The translations under genes and the position numbers were made by a program. Below the pieces are notes generated by a model, which saw only the letters and a program-made list of their open reading frames with translations, searched no databases and was not told the DNA's origin. Shown piece after piece: positions 22,043-31,000 of a stretch of 33,899 nt of DNA. The DNA comes from Nitriliruptor sp040882075 (GTDB lineage: Bacteria > Actinomycetota > Nitriliruptoria > Nitriliruptorales > Nitriliruptoraceae). The stretch lies in the NCBI RefSeq assembly GCF_040882075.1, contig NZ_JBBEBZ010000062.1, positions 1 through 33,899 of the forward strand. Direction: 5' to 3'. Positions within the stretch are counted from its first letter, which is position 1. Each line of letters starts with the position of its first letter.

Positions 22043-23203
22043 TCAGAAGGCGCTGATGCCGGTGAGGATGCGACCGATGATCAGGTGCTGGACCTGGCTG
22101 GTGCCCTCGTAGAGGGTCGTGACGCGGGCGTCGCGCAGCAGCCGCTGGACCGGGTACTCGTCGACGTAGCCGTAGCCGCCGTGGACCTGGACGGCACGGT
22201 CGGCGCAGCGCACCGATGCCTCGGTGGTGAAGAGCTTGGCGGTCGAGATCTCGAGCGTGGCCCGCTCCCCCGCGTGCAGCTTGGCCTCGGCGAGATCGAG
22301 CACGCCGGTCGCGGCCTGGACGTCGACGTGTATCGCGGCCAGCAGCTCCTGGACCAGCTGCTTGCTGGCGATGGCCCCGCCCCACTGCTCGCGTTCGGCG
22401 GCGTACCGGAGCGACACCTCGAGCGCCTCGCGGGCGAGCCCGACGGCGCCGGAGGACAGCGAGAAGCGGCCGTTGTCGAGCGCCGACAGGGCGACCTTCA
22501 TCCCGCCGCCGACCTCGCCGAGCACGGCGTCGCGCTCGACACGGACGCCCGCGAGCGCGATCTCGGCGGTGTCGCCGGCGCGCAGCCCGAGCTTGCCGTG
22601 GATCTTGCGAGCGGTGTAGCCGTCGCTGTCCTGCGGGACGAGGAAGCAGGTGACCCCACGGTCGTCGCCGTCGACGATGGCACGCGCGAAGACCATCGTC
22701 ACCGCGCCCTCGGAGCCGTTGGTGATGAAGATCTTCGACCCGTCGATGGTCCAGCCGTCGGCGTCCTGCACCGCTCGGGTCACCATCTGCTGGGGGTTCG
22801 ACCCGGCGGCCGGCTCGGTCAGCCCGAAGGCGCCGAGCTCGCCGCGGCACAGCCCCGGCACCCAGCGCTCCTGCTGCTCGTCGGTGCCCCAGGCGACGAT
22901 CGACTTGCCGACCAGCCCGACGTTGACCGACACCAGCGACCGGATCGAGCTGTCCGCCGCGCCGACCTCCTCGACCACGACCCGGTAGCCGTCGTAGGCC
23001 AGGCCGGCACCGCCGAGCCGTTCGGGCAGGCCCGCACCGAGGATGCCGAGCTCGGCCAGCTGCGGGATCAGCTCCGTCGGGTACACCTCGCCGCGGTCGC
23101 GGTCGCGCGCCTGCGGTCGAAGCTCGCGGTCGCAGAAGTCCCGGAGGGTCCGACGGAGGCTGTCGAGCTCGTCGGCGGGGGTGCGAGGGGTCGGTTCAGC
23201 CAC
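22043..23203 (-). CDS. Acyl-CoA dehydrogenase
   Basis: A full-length 386-residue acyl-CoA dehydrogenase, an FAD enzyme of fatty or branched acyl-CoA oxidation. Family blocks are FGLTEPAAGSNP, IFITNGSEG, DRAVQVHGGYGYVDEYPVQR, and the C-terminal region LYEGTSQVQHLIIGRIL, where the glutamate of YEGT is the usual catalytic base position. It differs from the partial dehydrogenase at 1-1141, so they are not recent copies. The start at 23203 (MAEPTPRTPADE) fits the family, and a TAGCGT hexamer lies 31 bp upstream. It diverges from the 258-residue gene and converges with hutG. Chain-length preference is not visible. Confidence 0.94.
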   Translation of the reverse strand: MAEPTPRTPADELDSLRRTLRDFCDRELRPQARDRDRGEVYPTELIPQLAELGILGAGLPERLGGAGLAYDGYRVVVEEVGAADSSIRSLVSVNVGLVGKSIVAWGTDEQQERWVPGLCRGELGAFGLTEPAAGSNPQQMVTRAVQDADGWTIDGSKIFITNGSEGAVTMVFARAIVDGDDRGVTCFLVPQDSDGYTARKIHGKLGLRAGDTAEIALAGVRVERDAVLGEVGGGMKVALSALDNGRFSLSSGAVGLAREALEVSLRYAAEREQWGGAIASKQLVQELLAAIHVDVQAATGVLDLAEAKLHAGERATLEISTAKLFTTEASVRCADRAVQVHGGYGYVDEYPVQRLLRDARVTTLYEGTSQVQHLIIGRILTGISAF

Positions 23204-23233
23204 GAGAGACTCCCGTTCGGTGGCAGCGCCGCG

Positions 23234-23239
23234 ACGCTA
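23234..23239 (-). promoter_or_regulatory. Candidate -10 element for the second acyl-CoA dehydrogenase
   Basis: Minus-strand TAGCGT, 31 bp before the start codon, within the 11-bp string also found before the DUF885 gene. No recognisable -35 box. Confidence 0.42.
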
Positions 23240-23281
23240 CCCCGCGGCCCGGCGCGTTCGGGCCACGACCGGGCTCGCGGC

Positions 23282-23287
23282 TACGCT
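23282..23287 (+). promoter_or_regulatory. Candidate -10 element for the 258-residue gene
   Basis: TACGCT stands 68 bp before the ATG at 23355 in the 151-bp divergent intergenic region. Support is positional only. Confidence 0.3.
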
Positions 23288-23354
23288 CCCCGCGCGCGAG
23301 CTCGCCGGTCGACCACCGGGACGGCGCGTCCCCGAACACGAGCGAGGTCCCCAG

Positions 23355-24131
23355 ATGTCCCGCGTGAAGCTCATGTCGGCGATGGTGTTCGACCTCGCGG
23401 CCTACGAGGAGACCGCGGTCGCCGACCCGGTCATCCGCATCACCGGTGAGCTGCCCGCGGGCTCCGACCCGTTCGGCATCAACCGGGTCTACAAGGGCCC
23501 CCAGGGCGTCTACGAGGAGGTCCTGGCGATCGCCGGCCCCGACGGGCGCATCCTGTGGGAGACCGAGCCGCGCCTGATCGAGCTGCGCGGGATGATGTTC
23601 GAGGACCTGTTCCGCCGCGAGATCCGGGACCGGATCGAGATCACCCACCCCGGCGAACACGCCGCGCTGTTCTACCTCGACGGCCAGCTCGCCGGCCGGA
23701 TCCCGGTGTTCATCGACGCGCCCGGTTCGGCGCGCACCGCGGGCGTCGTGCTCGATGCTGCCGAGGTCGCGCTGAAGAAGGGCTCGCTCTGCTGGCTGAC
23801 CATCGACCAGCCGGGCGGTGGCGTCGCCACCCGCCCCGCCTGGTACGTGCAGCAGGGCACGAAGCTGTTCGTCATCAAGGGTGGCAGCGAACAGGAGCTG
23901 CCGAACCTCGAGCACGTGCCGACGGTCACGATCTCGGTGAAGTCCAAGGAGCAGAAGGCCGCCCTCGGCGAGCTCACCGCGGACGTCCGCGTGGTCGAGT
24001 CCGGGTCGGACGAGTTCGAGCGGATCGCGGGCCTCGGGCTCGGGACACGCCTGAACCTGCCCGACGGCGAGGACGCGCTCGAGCGCTGGAAGCGCGAGTG
24101 CCTCGTGATCGAGCTCAACCCCCGCGGCTGA
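23355..24131 (+). CDS. Conserved-looking protein of unknown function (258 aa)
   Basis: I do not recognise this protein. It has no signal peptide or membrane segment and an even mix of charged and hydrophobic residues, so it should be cytoplasmic. The C-terminal 100 residues (PAWYVQQGTKLFVIKGGSEQ, then NLEHVPTVTISVKSKE) look like the paired beta-strands of the split-barrel flavin/F420-binding (PNPOx-like) fold, where a strand ending xxxGGxE is followed by xxPxVTIxVxxK; this is a weak resemblance. The ATG at 23355 follows GAGGTC. It diverges from an acyl-CoA dehydrogenase. Codon use is like its neighbours, so it is real coding sequence. Confidence 0.8.
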   Translation: MSRVKLMSAMVFDLAAYEETAVADPVIRITGELPAGSDPFGINRVYKGPQGVYEEVLAIAGPDGRILWETEPRLIELRGMMFEDLFRREIRDRIEITHPGEHAALFYLDGQLAGRIPVFIDAPGSARTAGVVLDAAEVALKKGSLCWLTIDQPGGGVATRPAWYVQQGTKLFVIKGGSEQELPNLEHVPTVTISVKSKEQKAALGELTADVRVVESGSDEFERIAGLGLGTRLNLPDGEDALERWKRECLVIELNPRG

Positions 24132-24159
24132 CCTCCACCTCAGCCCCCGCGGCTGACCT
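24119..24159 (+). repeat. Direct repeat of a gene 3' end including its stop codon
   Basis: cccccgcggctgacct occurs at 24119-24134, where it covers the end and TGA stop of the 258-residue gene, and again at 24144-24159, 25 bp on. The second copy is non-coding. Confidence 0.75.
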
Positions 24160-24283
24160 GCGCGGGTCGGCTGTCGTGCGCCCCCGCCAGCACGGGACGC
24201 ACGGGCAGCAGGGGTGACCGGAGCGGGCGCGGAAGAGGGTGACGACAGCGACCGGCCGCCCGCCGTCGCCTGCCCTCGTGGAG

Positions 24284-25687
24284 ATGCCTGTGCTCGTGCG
24301 TCGCGCCCTCGGTCCGTCCCTGCTCGCCGCGCTGCTGGTGGTCGGTGTGGCCGCCCCAGCGGTCGCCCACCACAAGCCCGACCACGCCGGTGGCCGGCCG
24401 CTCGACGTCCGACCTCCGGGCCAGCAACCGAGCGACCCGGACGAGCCCGACGAGCCGGCCGCGGTGACCCCGCGCGTCGTGGTCGCCGCCATCGACTCGG
24501 GCGTCAACGCCTACCACGAGTTCTTCCACGCCGGAGGCGACGGCCCCTACGCCGAGCAGGCACCCACGGCGGTCACGGCCGACGTCCTCGCCGAGTTCGG
24601 CATCGGCCCGGACCAGATCCTCGAGCTGACCCGCACCGGTGACCAGGCCAGCGACGTGGCCGCCGATGCCGACCTCTGGGCGGGCGTCGAGCCGGGACGG
24701 CCGTACTGGTTCGCCGGCACCAACGTGATCGGCATCTCCTTCGACGGATCGACACCCCCGCTGCAGCCGACGTCGGGGAAGAGCCCCCACGGCACCGGCG
24801 TGCTCGGCTCGGTCCTGGAGGCCAACCCGGAGGCCGTCGTGGTGATGGTCGAGGGCATCGACGAGGCGTCCGAGCAGTGGGCGTTCACCCACCCCGCCGT
24901 CGACGTCGTGACCACCAGCTACGGCCCGATCGGCAGCCCGCCGCTGCCCTACCACCTCAGCTTCAGCTACACGGGTGTCGTGACCCACGGCAAGCTCCAC
25001 ACCGGCGCCGTCGACAACACGCCCGCCCTCTCCCCGATCGACTCGACGGGCGGGCCGTGGTGGTCGCTCGGCGTCTCCGGGTACGAGGAGGGCGACTCCG
25101 AGGGGCGTCAGTTGACCTCCGGCTCGCTGCCCGACGTCGTCGGCGACTTCACCCAGACGCTGCCCTACTGCACGGACTGCCAGGACGGACGCCGGACCGT
25201 CTCCGGCACCAGCTTCGCGACCCCCACCACCGCCGGCGTGGCGTCGCTCGGGATCCTCGAGGCGCGACGCGCGGCCGGCCACGACGGCGGCATCGTCGCC
25301 AGCGAGGACGGCCCCGTCCTGGTCGACGGCCCGGATCCCCTCAGCGTCTGGGACCTGCGCCGTGCGCTCGAGGAGGCTGCCGCCTACCCGACCACCGCGG
25401 AGTGGGACCCGGTCGACGCCATCTTCGACCTGGTCACCACCCCGGTGATCGACGCCGCTCCGTGGGCGACGATGGGCTGGGGGCTCGTCACCGCCGATCC
25501 GGACCGGGGTGTGGTGGCCGAACTGCTCGCCCACCTCGGCGTCGAGGGGGAACCGACCCGGACCAAGAGCACCGACGCGTGCGACGCCATGACCGCCCAG
25601 TTCGAGCTGCGCTACGCCTACTGGAACTCCTACGCGTTCCTCGGCGAGAGCTGGCTCACCGACGAGGACCCCTACGTGCGGTGCTGA
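24284..25687 (+). CDS. Secreted subtilisin-like (S8) serine peptidase
   Basis: A 467-residue exported protease. From the ATG at 24284 the product has a classic signal peptide (VRR, a hydrophobic core, then AAPAVA-HH, cleavage near residue 28), then an acidic linker DPDEPDEP. The triad is visible as Asp71 (AAIDSGVN), His169 (SPHGTGV) and Ser310 (SGTSFATP); Asn245 (AVDN) is a candidate oxyanion residue. A CTDC pair at about 296-299 just before the serine motif may form a disulfide. The frame is open from a GTG at 24239, but the signal peptide favours 24284. No propeptide domain is evident. It is convergent with an LppM-like gene. Confidence 0.9.
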   Translation: MPVLVRRALGPSLLAALLVVGVAAPAVAHHKPDHAGGRPLDVRPPGQQPSDPDEPDEPAAVTPRVVVAAIDSGVNAYHEFFHAGGDGPYAEQAPTAVTADVLAEFGIGPDQILELTRTGDQASDVAADADLWAGVEPGRPYWFAGTNVIGISFDGSTPPLQPTSGKSPHGTGVLGSVLEANPEAVVVMVEGIDEASEQWAFTHPAVDVVTTSYGPIGSPPLPYHLSFSYTGVVTHGKLHTGAVDNTPALSPIDSTGGPWWSLGVSGYEEGDSEGRQLTSGSLPDVVGDFTQTLPYCTDCQDGRRTVSGTSFATPTTAGVASLGILEARRAAGHDGGIVASEDGPVLVDGPDPLSVWDLRRALEEAAAYPTTAEWDPVDAIFDLVTTPVIDAAPWATMGWGLVTADPDRGVVAELLAHLGVEGEPTRTKSTDACDAMTAQFELRYAYWNSYAFLGESWLTDEDPYVRC

Positions 25688-25733
25688 CCGGCCGGGCGGG
25701 CCCGTCGGGACCCGCCCGTCGCGCCCCCGGTCA
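25685..25733. terminator. Bidirectional terminator between convergent genes
   Basis: cgggcgggcccg (25693-25704) pairs with cgggacccgcccg (25706-25718) with one bulged base, and an outer pair tgaccgg (25685-25691) / ccggtca (25727-25733) closes the structure. It overlaps both stop codons, of the subtilase and of the lipoprotein gene. Confidence 0.65.
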
Positions 25734-26465
25734 CCTCGAGCGGCGGCGGACCACCACGACCGTGACGGCGGCCAGGCCGACCAGCACGAGCGCACCGCCG
25801 ACGAGCGCTGCCACCTGCTCCGGCGTGAGCCCCTCAGGGGCGGCCGAGGCCGCGGTGACCGGCCGCGGGTCGCCCGGGGCGACGCGCCAGGTGAGCGTGG
25901 ACCCGTCGACCTCGTCCGCGTCGTGGTCGGTGACCGGACCCGGCAGGGTGACCACGAGCGCGGCGTCCACGGTGCGGGCTGCCAGCTCGGCGAGGTCGGC
26001 CTCGGTCACCTCGTCGGTCAGGAGGCCCGGACCGATCGGCGTGCGCAGCTGCACCGTCCCGTCGAGCTGCGCGGCCCCCTCGTCGTCCACCTCGAGGTCG
26101 AGGTCGACCGCCAGCGCGGGGTCGGTGTCGGTGAGCCCGTCGGTCAGTTCGCGCAGGGCGTCGGTCAGCTCGGCCGGATCGTCGGCGTCGCGTCGGAGGG
26201 TGAGGGTCAGGCCCCCGGCATCGGTCGCGGTCCGTGCCAGCTGCCAGTCCGGCGCTGACGCGACCGCCGCCGTCAGCTCGGCGGTGGGGTCGACGGCGAG
26301 GTCATCCAGCGCCTCGAGGAGCGCCTCGTCGAGCGCCACCGCCACAGCGATGGCCCCGCTGCCGTCACGCTCGACGGTCACCTCGGTACGCACCCCGAGC
26401 CGGCAGCCGGACAGGGTGAACGCGAGCAGCAACAGCAGGCCGACGACGGGACGGGCACGGCGCAC
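25731..26465 (-). CDS. LppM-like lipoprotein (DUF3153 type)
   Basis: A 244-residue envelope protein. The signal peptide ends in a lipobox LSGC with the lipidated Cys at residue 21, followed by beta-rich sequence starting TEVTVERDGSGAI, and a C-terminal membrane helix (about 218-239) with a basic RRRSR tail. This layout, lipobox plus a C-terminal anchor and an N-terminal VTVxxDGSG block, matches the actinobacterial LppM family, whose mycobacterial member affects lipoglycan traffic and phagosome maturation. The GTG start at 26465 leaves a normal signal peptide. A TAGCCT hexamer lies 37 bp upstream. Most of the domain is acidic. Confidence 0.8.
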   Translation of the reverse strand: MRRARPVVGLLLLLAFTLSGCRLGVRTEVTVERDGSGAIAVAVALDEALLEALDDLAVDPTAELTAAVASAPDWQLARTATDAGGLTLTLRRDADDPAELTDALRELTDGLTDTDPALAVDLDLEVDDEGAAQLDGTVQLRTPIGPGLLTDEVTEADLAELAARTVDAALVVTLPGPVTDHDADEVDGSTLTWRVAPGDPRPVTAASAAPEGLTPEQVAALVGGALVLVGLAAVTVVVVRRRSR

Positions 26466-26501
26466 GAGGGCTCGCTCTCGAGGTGGGACGGCGGGCGGCG
26501 G

Positions 26502-26507
26502 AGGCTA
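26502..26507 (-). promoter_or_regulatory. Candidate -10 element for the LppM-like gene
   Basis: Minus-strand TAGCCT, 37 bp before the GTG start, in the region shared with the divergent mrp gene. No clear -35 box. Confidence 0.35.
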
Positions 26508-26552
26508 GCCGGGGGCTCGCTCGCAGCTTCCGGACCCCTCGGTCCCGGCCGG

Positions 26553-26558
26553 TACCAT
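26553..26558 (+). promoter_or_regulatory. Candidate -10 element for mrp
   Basis: TACCAT, 60 bp before the GTG at 26619, in the divergent region with the LppM-like gene. Positional support only. Confidence 0.3.
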
Positions 26559-26618
26559 CGCGGGGACATCGGGACCCCGTCAGGGTCCGCTCCCCTCGCA
26601 CCGCCGGAAGGCTCGCGC

Positions 26619-27734
26619 GTGCCCACCCAGGACGAGGTCTACGCGATCCTCGCGACCGTCGACGACCCGGAGATCAACAAGCCGATCACCGAGCTCGGCA
26701 TGGTCGACGAGGTCGTCATCCAGGACGGCACCGTCGCCGTCCGCATCAAGCTCACGATCCCCGGCTGTCCGCTCAAGGACCGCATCACCCGCGACGTCAC
26801 GGCCGCCGTGATGCAGCTCGACGGCGTCGACGACGTGCAGATCGCTTTCGGGTCGATGACCGACGAGGAGCGCTCCAACCTCTCGGCCGGCCTCCGCGCC
26901 GAGAAGGGCGCGGCGAACCCACAGATGGACATCTCCTTCGCCCGCGCCGACTCGCCGACCAAGGTCATCGCGGTCGCGTCCGGCAAGGGTGGGGTCGGCA
27001 AGTCGTCGATCACGGTGAACCTCGCCGTCGCCCTCGCGCAGCAGGGCCACAAGGTCGGCGTGCTCGACGCCGACATCTGGGGCTACTCGATCCCGCGGAT
27101 GATGGGTGTCGAGGGCAAGCCGGTCGCCTTCGAGGGCATGGTCATGCCGCTCCAGGCCCACGGCTGCAAGGTCATCTCCATCGGGTTCTTCACCGACCCC
27201 GACCGCTCGGTGATCTGGCGCGGGCCCATGCTCCACCGCGCGCTCCAGCAGTTCCTCGCCGACGTGTACTGGGGTGAACTCGACTTCCTGGTCTGCGACC
27301 TGCCCCCGGGCACCGGTGACATCGCCATCTCGCTGGCGCAGATGCTGCCGAACGCCGACATGATCGTGGTCACCACCCCGCAGCAGGCGGCCCAGAAGGT
27401 GGCCCTCCGCGCCGGGAAGGCCACCGAGCAGACCGGCATGACCGTCGCCGGCGTCATCGAGAACATGGCCTCGTTCACCTGCCCCGACTGCGGCAGCGAG
27501 CACGAACTCTTCGGCTCGGGCGGCGGCGAGGAGCTCGCCGAGGCGCTCGGGACCGAGCTGCTCGGCCGCATCCCGATCGACCCGCGCCTGCGCGAGGGTG
27601 GCGACGGCGGCGCTCCGCTCGTGGTCACCAACCCCGACGTCCCCGCCGCCCAGACCATCATCCAGGTGGCCGCCCAGATCGGCGCCCGCAAGGCCTCGAT
27701 CGTCGGTCGCAGCCTGCCGCTCAGCGTCGGCTGA
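26619..27734 (+). CDS. mrp: Mrp/ApbC family iron-sulfur cluster carrier ATPase
   Basis: A 371-residue Fe-S cluster carrier. Residues 1-90 form an N-terminal MIP18/DUF59 domain (VDDPEINKPITELGMV, with Cys50 in IPGCPLKD). The P-loop ATPase follows, with deviant Walker A SGKGGVGKSS at 121-130, DADIWGYSIPRM at 150-161 and DLPPGTGD at 227-234. The cluster-binding CPDC is at 288-291. It delivers Fe-S clusters to apoproteins in the cytoplasm. The GTG at 26619 follows GGAAGG. In mycobacteria mrp also lies near the sigE-htrA-tatB locus, as here. It converges with the HAD gene. Confidence 0.95.
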   Translation: MPTQDEVYAILATVDDPEINKPITELGMVDEVVIQDGTVAVRIKLTIPGCPLKDRITRDVTAAVMQLDGVDDVQIAFGSMTDEERSNLSAGLRAEKGAANPQMDISFARADSPTKVIAVASGKGGVGKSSITVNLAVALAQQGHKVGVLDADIWGYSIPRMMGVEGKPVAFEGMVMPLQAHGCKVISIGFFTDPDRSVIWRGPMLHRALQQFLADVYWGELDFLVCDLPPGTGDIAISLAQMLPNADMIVVTTPQQAAQKVALRAGKATEQTGMTVAGVIENMASFTCPDCGSEHELFGSGGGEELAEALGTELLGRIPIDPRLREGGDGGAPLVVTNPDVPAAQTIIQVAAQIGARKASIVGRSLPLSVG

Positions 27735-27759
27735 CGACGGAGTTGCCCGAGCGGAGCCG

Positions 27760-27793
27760 GCGTCCTCCAGCGACGCCCGCTGCCGGAGGCGTC
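27760..27793. terminator. Weak hairpins between convergent mrp and HAD genes
   Basis: gacgcc (27773-27778) can pair with ggcgtc either at 27760-27765 or at 27788-27793, giving two alternative 6-bp stems in the 57-bp gap. A weak bidirectional terminator is possible. Confidence 0.3.
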
Positions 27794-28505
27794 AGGGGGC
27801 GAGGTCGGCGAGGTGGGCCGGCAGCTCGCGGAGGGTCGTGAGCTGGGTGTACGCACCGTTCCCCGTCGCGTCGGCGGGCACCTCGGCGTGCTCGTGGGCC
27901 CAGGTGACGTTGTACGGCACGTGGACCGCGCGTCCACCGATCTCGAGCACCGGCAGGACGTCGGATCGGACCGAGTTGCCCACCATCAGCAGCCCGGCGG
28001 GCGCCACGCCGAGTTGACCGGCGAAGCGGGCGTAGGTCGCCGTGTCCTTCTCGGCCACCACCGCGACGTGCTCGAACAGCTCGCCGAGCCCGGACTCCGC
28101 GATCTTGGACTCCTGGTGGAACAGGTCGCCCTTGGTGACGAGGGCGATGCGGTGATCCGCGGCGACCACGCGGAGGGTCTCCTCGACCCCGTCGAGCAGC
28201 TCGACCGGGTGGGCGAGCAGCTGCTTGCCCCACCCCAGGATCGTGGCGACCTCGTCGGTGGTGACCCTCCCGTCGGACACCGCCAGCGCCGTCTCGACCA
28301 TCGACAGGGTGAAGCCCTTGACCCCGTACCCGTACACGTCGAGGTTCCGGCGCTCGGTGGTCAGCAGCTCGGCCTCGAGCGTGGCCGCGTCGGCGTAGGG
28401 CGCCAGCAGCTCGGCGACCCGCTCCTGGGTGACGGCGAACAGCGATTCGGAGTGCCACAGGGTGTCGTCGGCGTCGAACGCGACGACCTCGACCGGACGG
28501 GTCAC
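27792..28505 (-). CDS. HAD family hydrolase
   Basis: A 237-residue haloacid dehalogenase-superfamily hydrolase. Motif I is AFDADDTLWHSE (nucleophile Asp in DxDDTLW), motif II is LVTKGD, and motif III/IV is LLMVGNSVRSDV with the metal-binding Asp. The cap between motifs I and II is helical (type C1). These enzymes usually dephosphorylate small metabolites; the substrate is unknown. The GTG start at 28505 overlaps the PAP2 stop by 4 bp, so the two phosphatase genes are coupled. Confidence 0.9.
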   Translation of the reverse strand: MTRPVEVVAFDADDTLWHSESLFAVTQERVAELLAPYADAATLEAELLTTERRNLDVYGYGVKGFTLSMVETALAVSDGRVTTDEVATILGWGKQLLAHPVELLDGVEETLRVVAADHRIALVTKGDLFHQESKIAESGLGELFEHVAVVAEKDTATYARFAGQLGVAPAGLLMVGNSVRSDVLPVLEIGGRAVHVPYNVTWAHEHAEVPADATGNGAYTQLTTLRELPAHLADLAP

Positions 28506-29119
28506 CGTCCCGCCGACGGCCGCCGGGTGCGCGGCCCCCAGATCGCCCGGCGGACGCCGCGGACGACGCGAGCACAGAGGTGGCCGACGGCGACACCCGC
28601 GAGCACGTCGGTGAGGTGGTGGACACCGACGTAGAGGCGGGACACCGCGACGGTCCCGACGAACGCGGCGGCGACCGACCGCGACACCGGCCCGAGGTGG
28701 GGCGACAGCGAGGTGGCGGTGGCAGCCGCCACCGCGGAGTGCCCGGACGGCCACGACGAGCCGGCGGGGACGGACACGAGCCGTGCCGCCGCGTCCACCT
28801 GGTAGGGGCGCGGCCGGTCGAGCGTGGGCTTCAGGCTCTGCGCCACGATCCACGCGGCCGATCCTGCGAGGGCGCTGTCGAGCGCGGCCCGGCGTCGCCC
28901 ACCGACGAGCAGGGTGGCGGCGATACCGCCGAGGCCGTACACCGAGCCGAGGTCGGTGACGGCACCGATCGTGACGTCGGCGCGGTTCCCGAGTGGACGC
29001 GCCAACGCATCACGCGCGGCACGGTCGAGGGGATCACCGGCGCCGGTCTTCACCAGCACGCGGGACACGAGCACGGTGGCGACCGTCAGCGCCGTCACCC
29101 AGTTGCGGTACGGGGTCAC
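28502..29119 (-). CDS. PAP2 family phosphatase (membrane)
   Basis: A 205-residue type 2 phosphatidic acid phosphatase-like protein with the three motifs KPTLDRPRP, SSWPSGHSA and SRLYVGVHHLTD in order, flanked by several hydrophobic segments. Such enzymes hydrolyse lipid phosphates or undecaprenyl pyrophosphate at the membrane. The GTG at 29119 overlaps the last base of the tatB stop (TAGTG), and its own stop overlaps the HAD start, so tatB-PAP2-HAD are tightly packed. A cell-envelope role fits the stress-response setting. Confidence 0.9.
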   Translation of the reverse strand: MTPYRNWVTALTVATVLVSRVLVKTGAGDPLDRAARDALARPLGNRADVTIGAVTDLGSVYGLGGIAATLLVGGRRRAALDSALAGSAAWIVAQSLKPTLDRPRPYQVDAAARLVSVPAGSSWPSGHSAVAAATATSLSPHLGPVSRSVAAAFVGTVAVSRLYVGVHHLTDVLAGVAVGHLCARVVRGVRRAIWGPRTRRPSAGR

Positions 29120-29460
29120 TAGGTCGCCTCGCTGTCGATCGGCGGTGGGCGGTCATCGGCGCGGTGGGTCGGCACCGGCGCCATGCGGGCGTCCGCAGGC
29201 TTGCGGGCCGGCCCCGTGATGCCGAGGGGACGGCGGAGCTCGTCGCGGGTGCCGCGGAGCTCCGCGCTGACCTCGCGCCACTCCTGGTCGAGCCCCTCGG
29301 CCTCGGCGGCGCGCTTGAGATCGTCGACGCTCGTGGACACCTCGGCGCGCAGCCGCCCGATCACCTTGGCGGCGTTGCGCGCGAGCTCGGGGAGCCGGTC
29401 GGGCCCGAACACGAGCAGCGCCACGAAGGCGATGACGAGCAGCTCCTGCGGACCAGGCAC
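29119..29460 (-). CDS. tatB: Twin-arginine translocase subunit TatB
   Basis: A 113-residue protein with the Tat A/B fold: an N-terminal membrane helix (ELLVIAFVALLVFGPDRLPELAR, where FGPxxLPEL is the hinge motif) and a long charged amphipathic helix. The length and the polar tail to residue 113 fit TatB better than TatA, and position next to htrA in actinobacteria supports TatB. It acts with TatA and TatC to export folded proteins; tatC is not in the window. The GTG start at 29460 has a perfect GGAGGT site. Upstream are three 13-bp tandem repeats and a TAGGCT hexamer. Confidence 0.88.
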   Translation of the reverse strand: MPGPQELLVIAFVALLVFGPDRLPELARNAAKVIGRLRAEVSTSVDDLKRAAEAEGLDQEWREVSAELRGTRDELRRPLGITGPARKPADARMAPVPTHRADDRPPPIDSEAT

Positions 29461-29476
29461 CGGGTACCTCCGGGCA

Positions 29477-29515
29477 GCGACCGAGCGGTGCGACCGAGTG
29501 GTGCGACCGAGTGGT
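29477..29515. repeat. Three 13-bp tandem repeats upstream of tatB
   Basis: gcgaccgagcggt (29477-29489) and two identical copies gcgaccgagtggt (29490-29502, 29503-29515) run head to tail in the htrA-tatB gap, between a candidate -10 (29543-29548) and the tatB start. They could be operator sites or a slippage product. Confidence 0.7.
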
Positions 29516-29542
29516 GCGATCGGCCGCGTCGACGCACCGGCG

Positions 29543-29548
29543 AGCCTA
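29543..29548 (-). promoter_or_regulatory. Candidate -10 element for tatB
   Basis: Minus-strand TAGGCT, the same hexamer seen before parA, 83 bp upstream of the tatB GTG. It would let tatB be transcribed separately from htrA, consistent with the 114-bp gap. Confidence 0.38.
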
Positions 29549-29574
29549 CGTCGTCCTCCGCGACCGTACGGCAG

Positions 29575-30993
<1,419 letters not shown>

Positions 30994-31000
30994 CGCTGGA

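Noticed and set aside
21588..22850. A 420-codon minus-strand frame joining dehydrogenase and hutG antisense
   Set aside because: It is out of frame with the dehydrogenase gene and antisense to hutG. Only its short VGRILTGISVF stretch is meaningful, and that is reported as a repeat.
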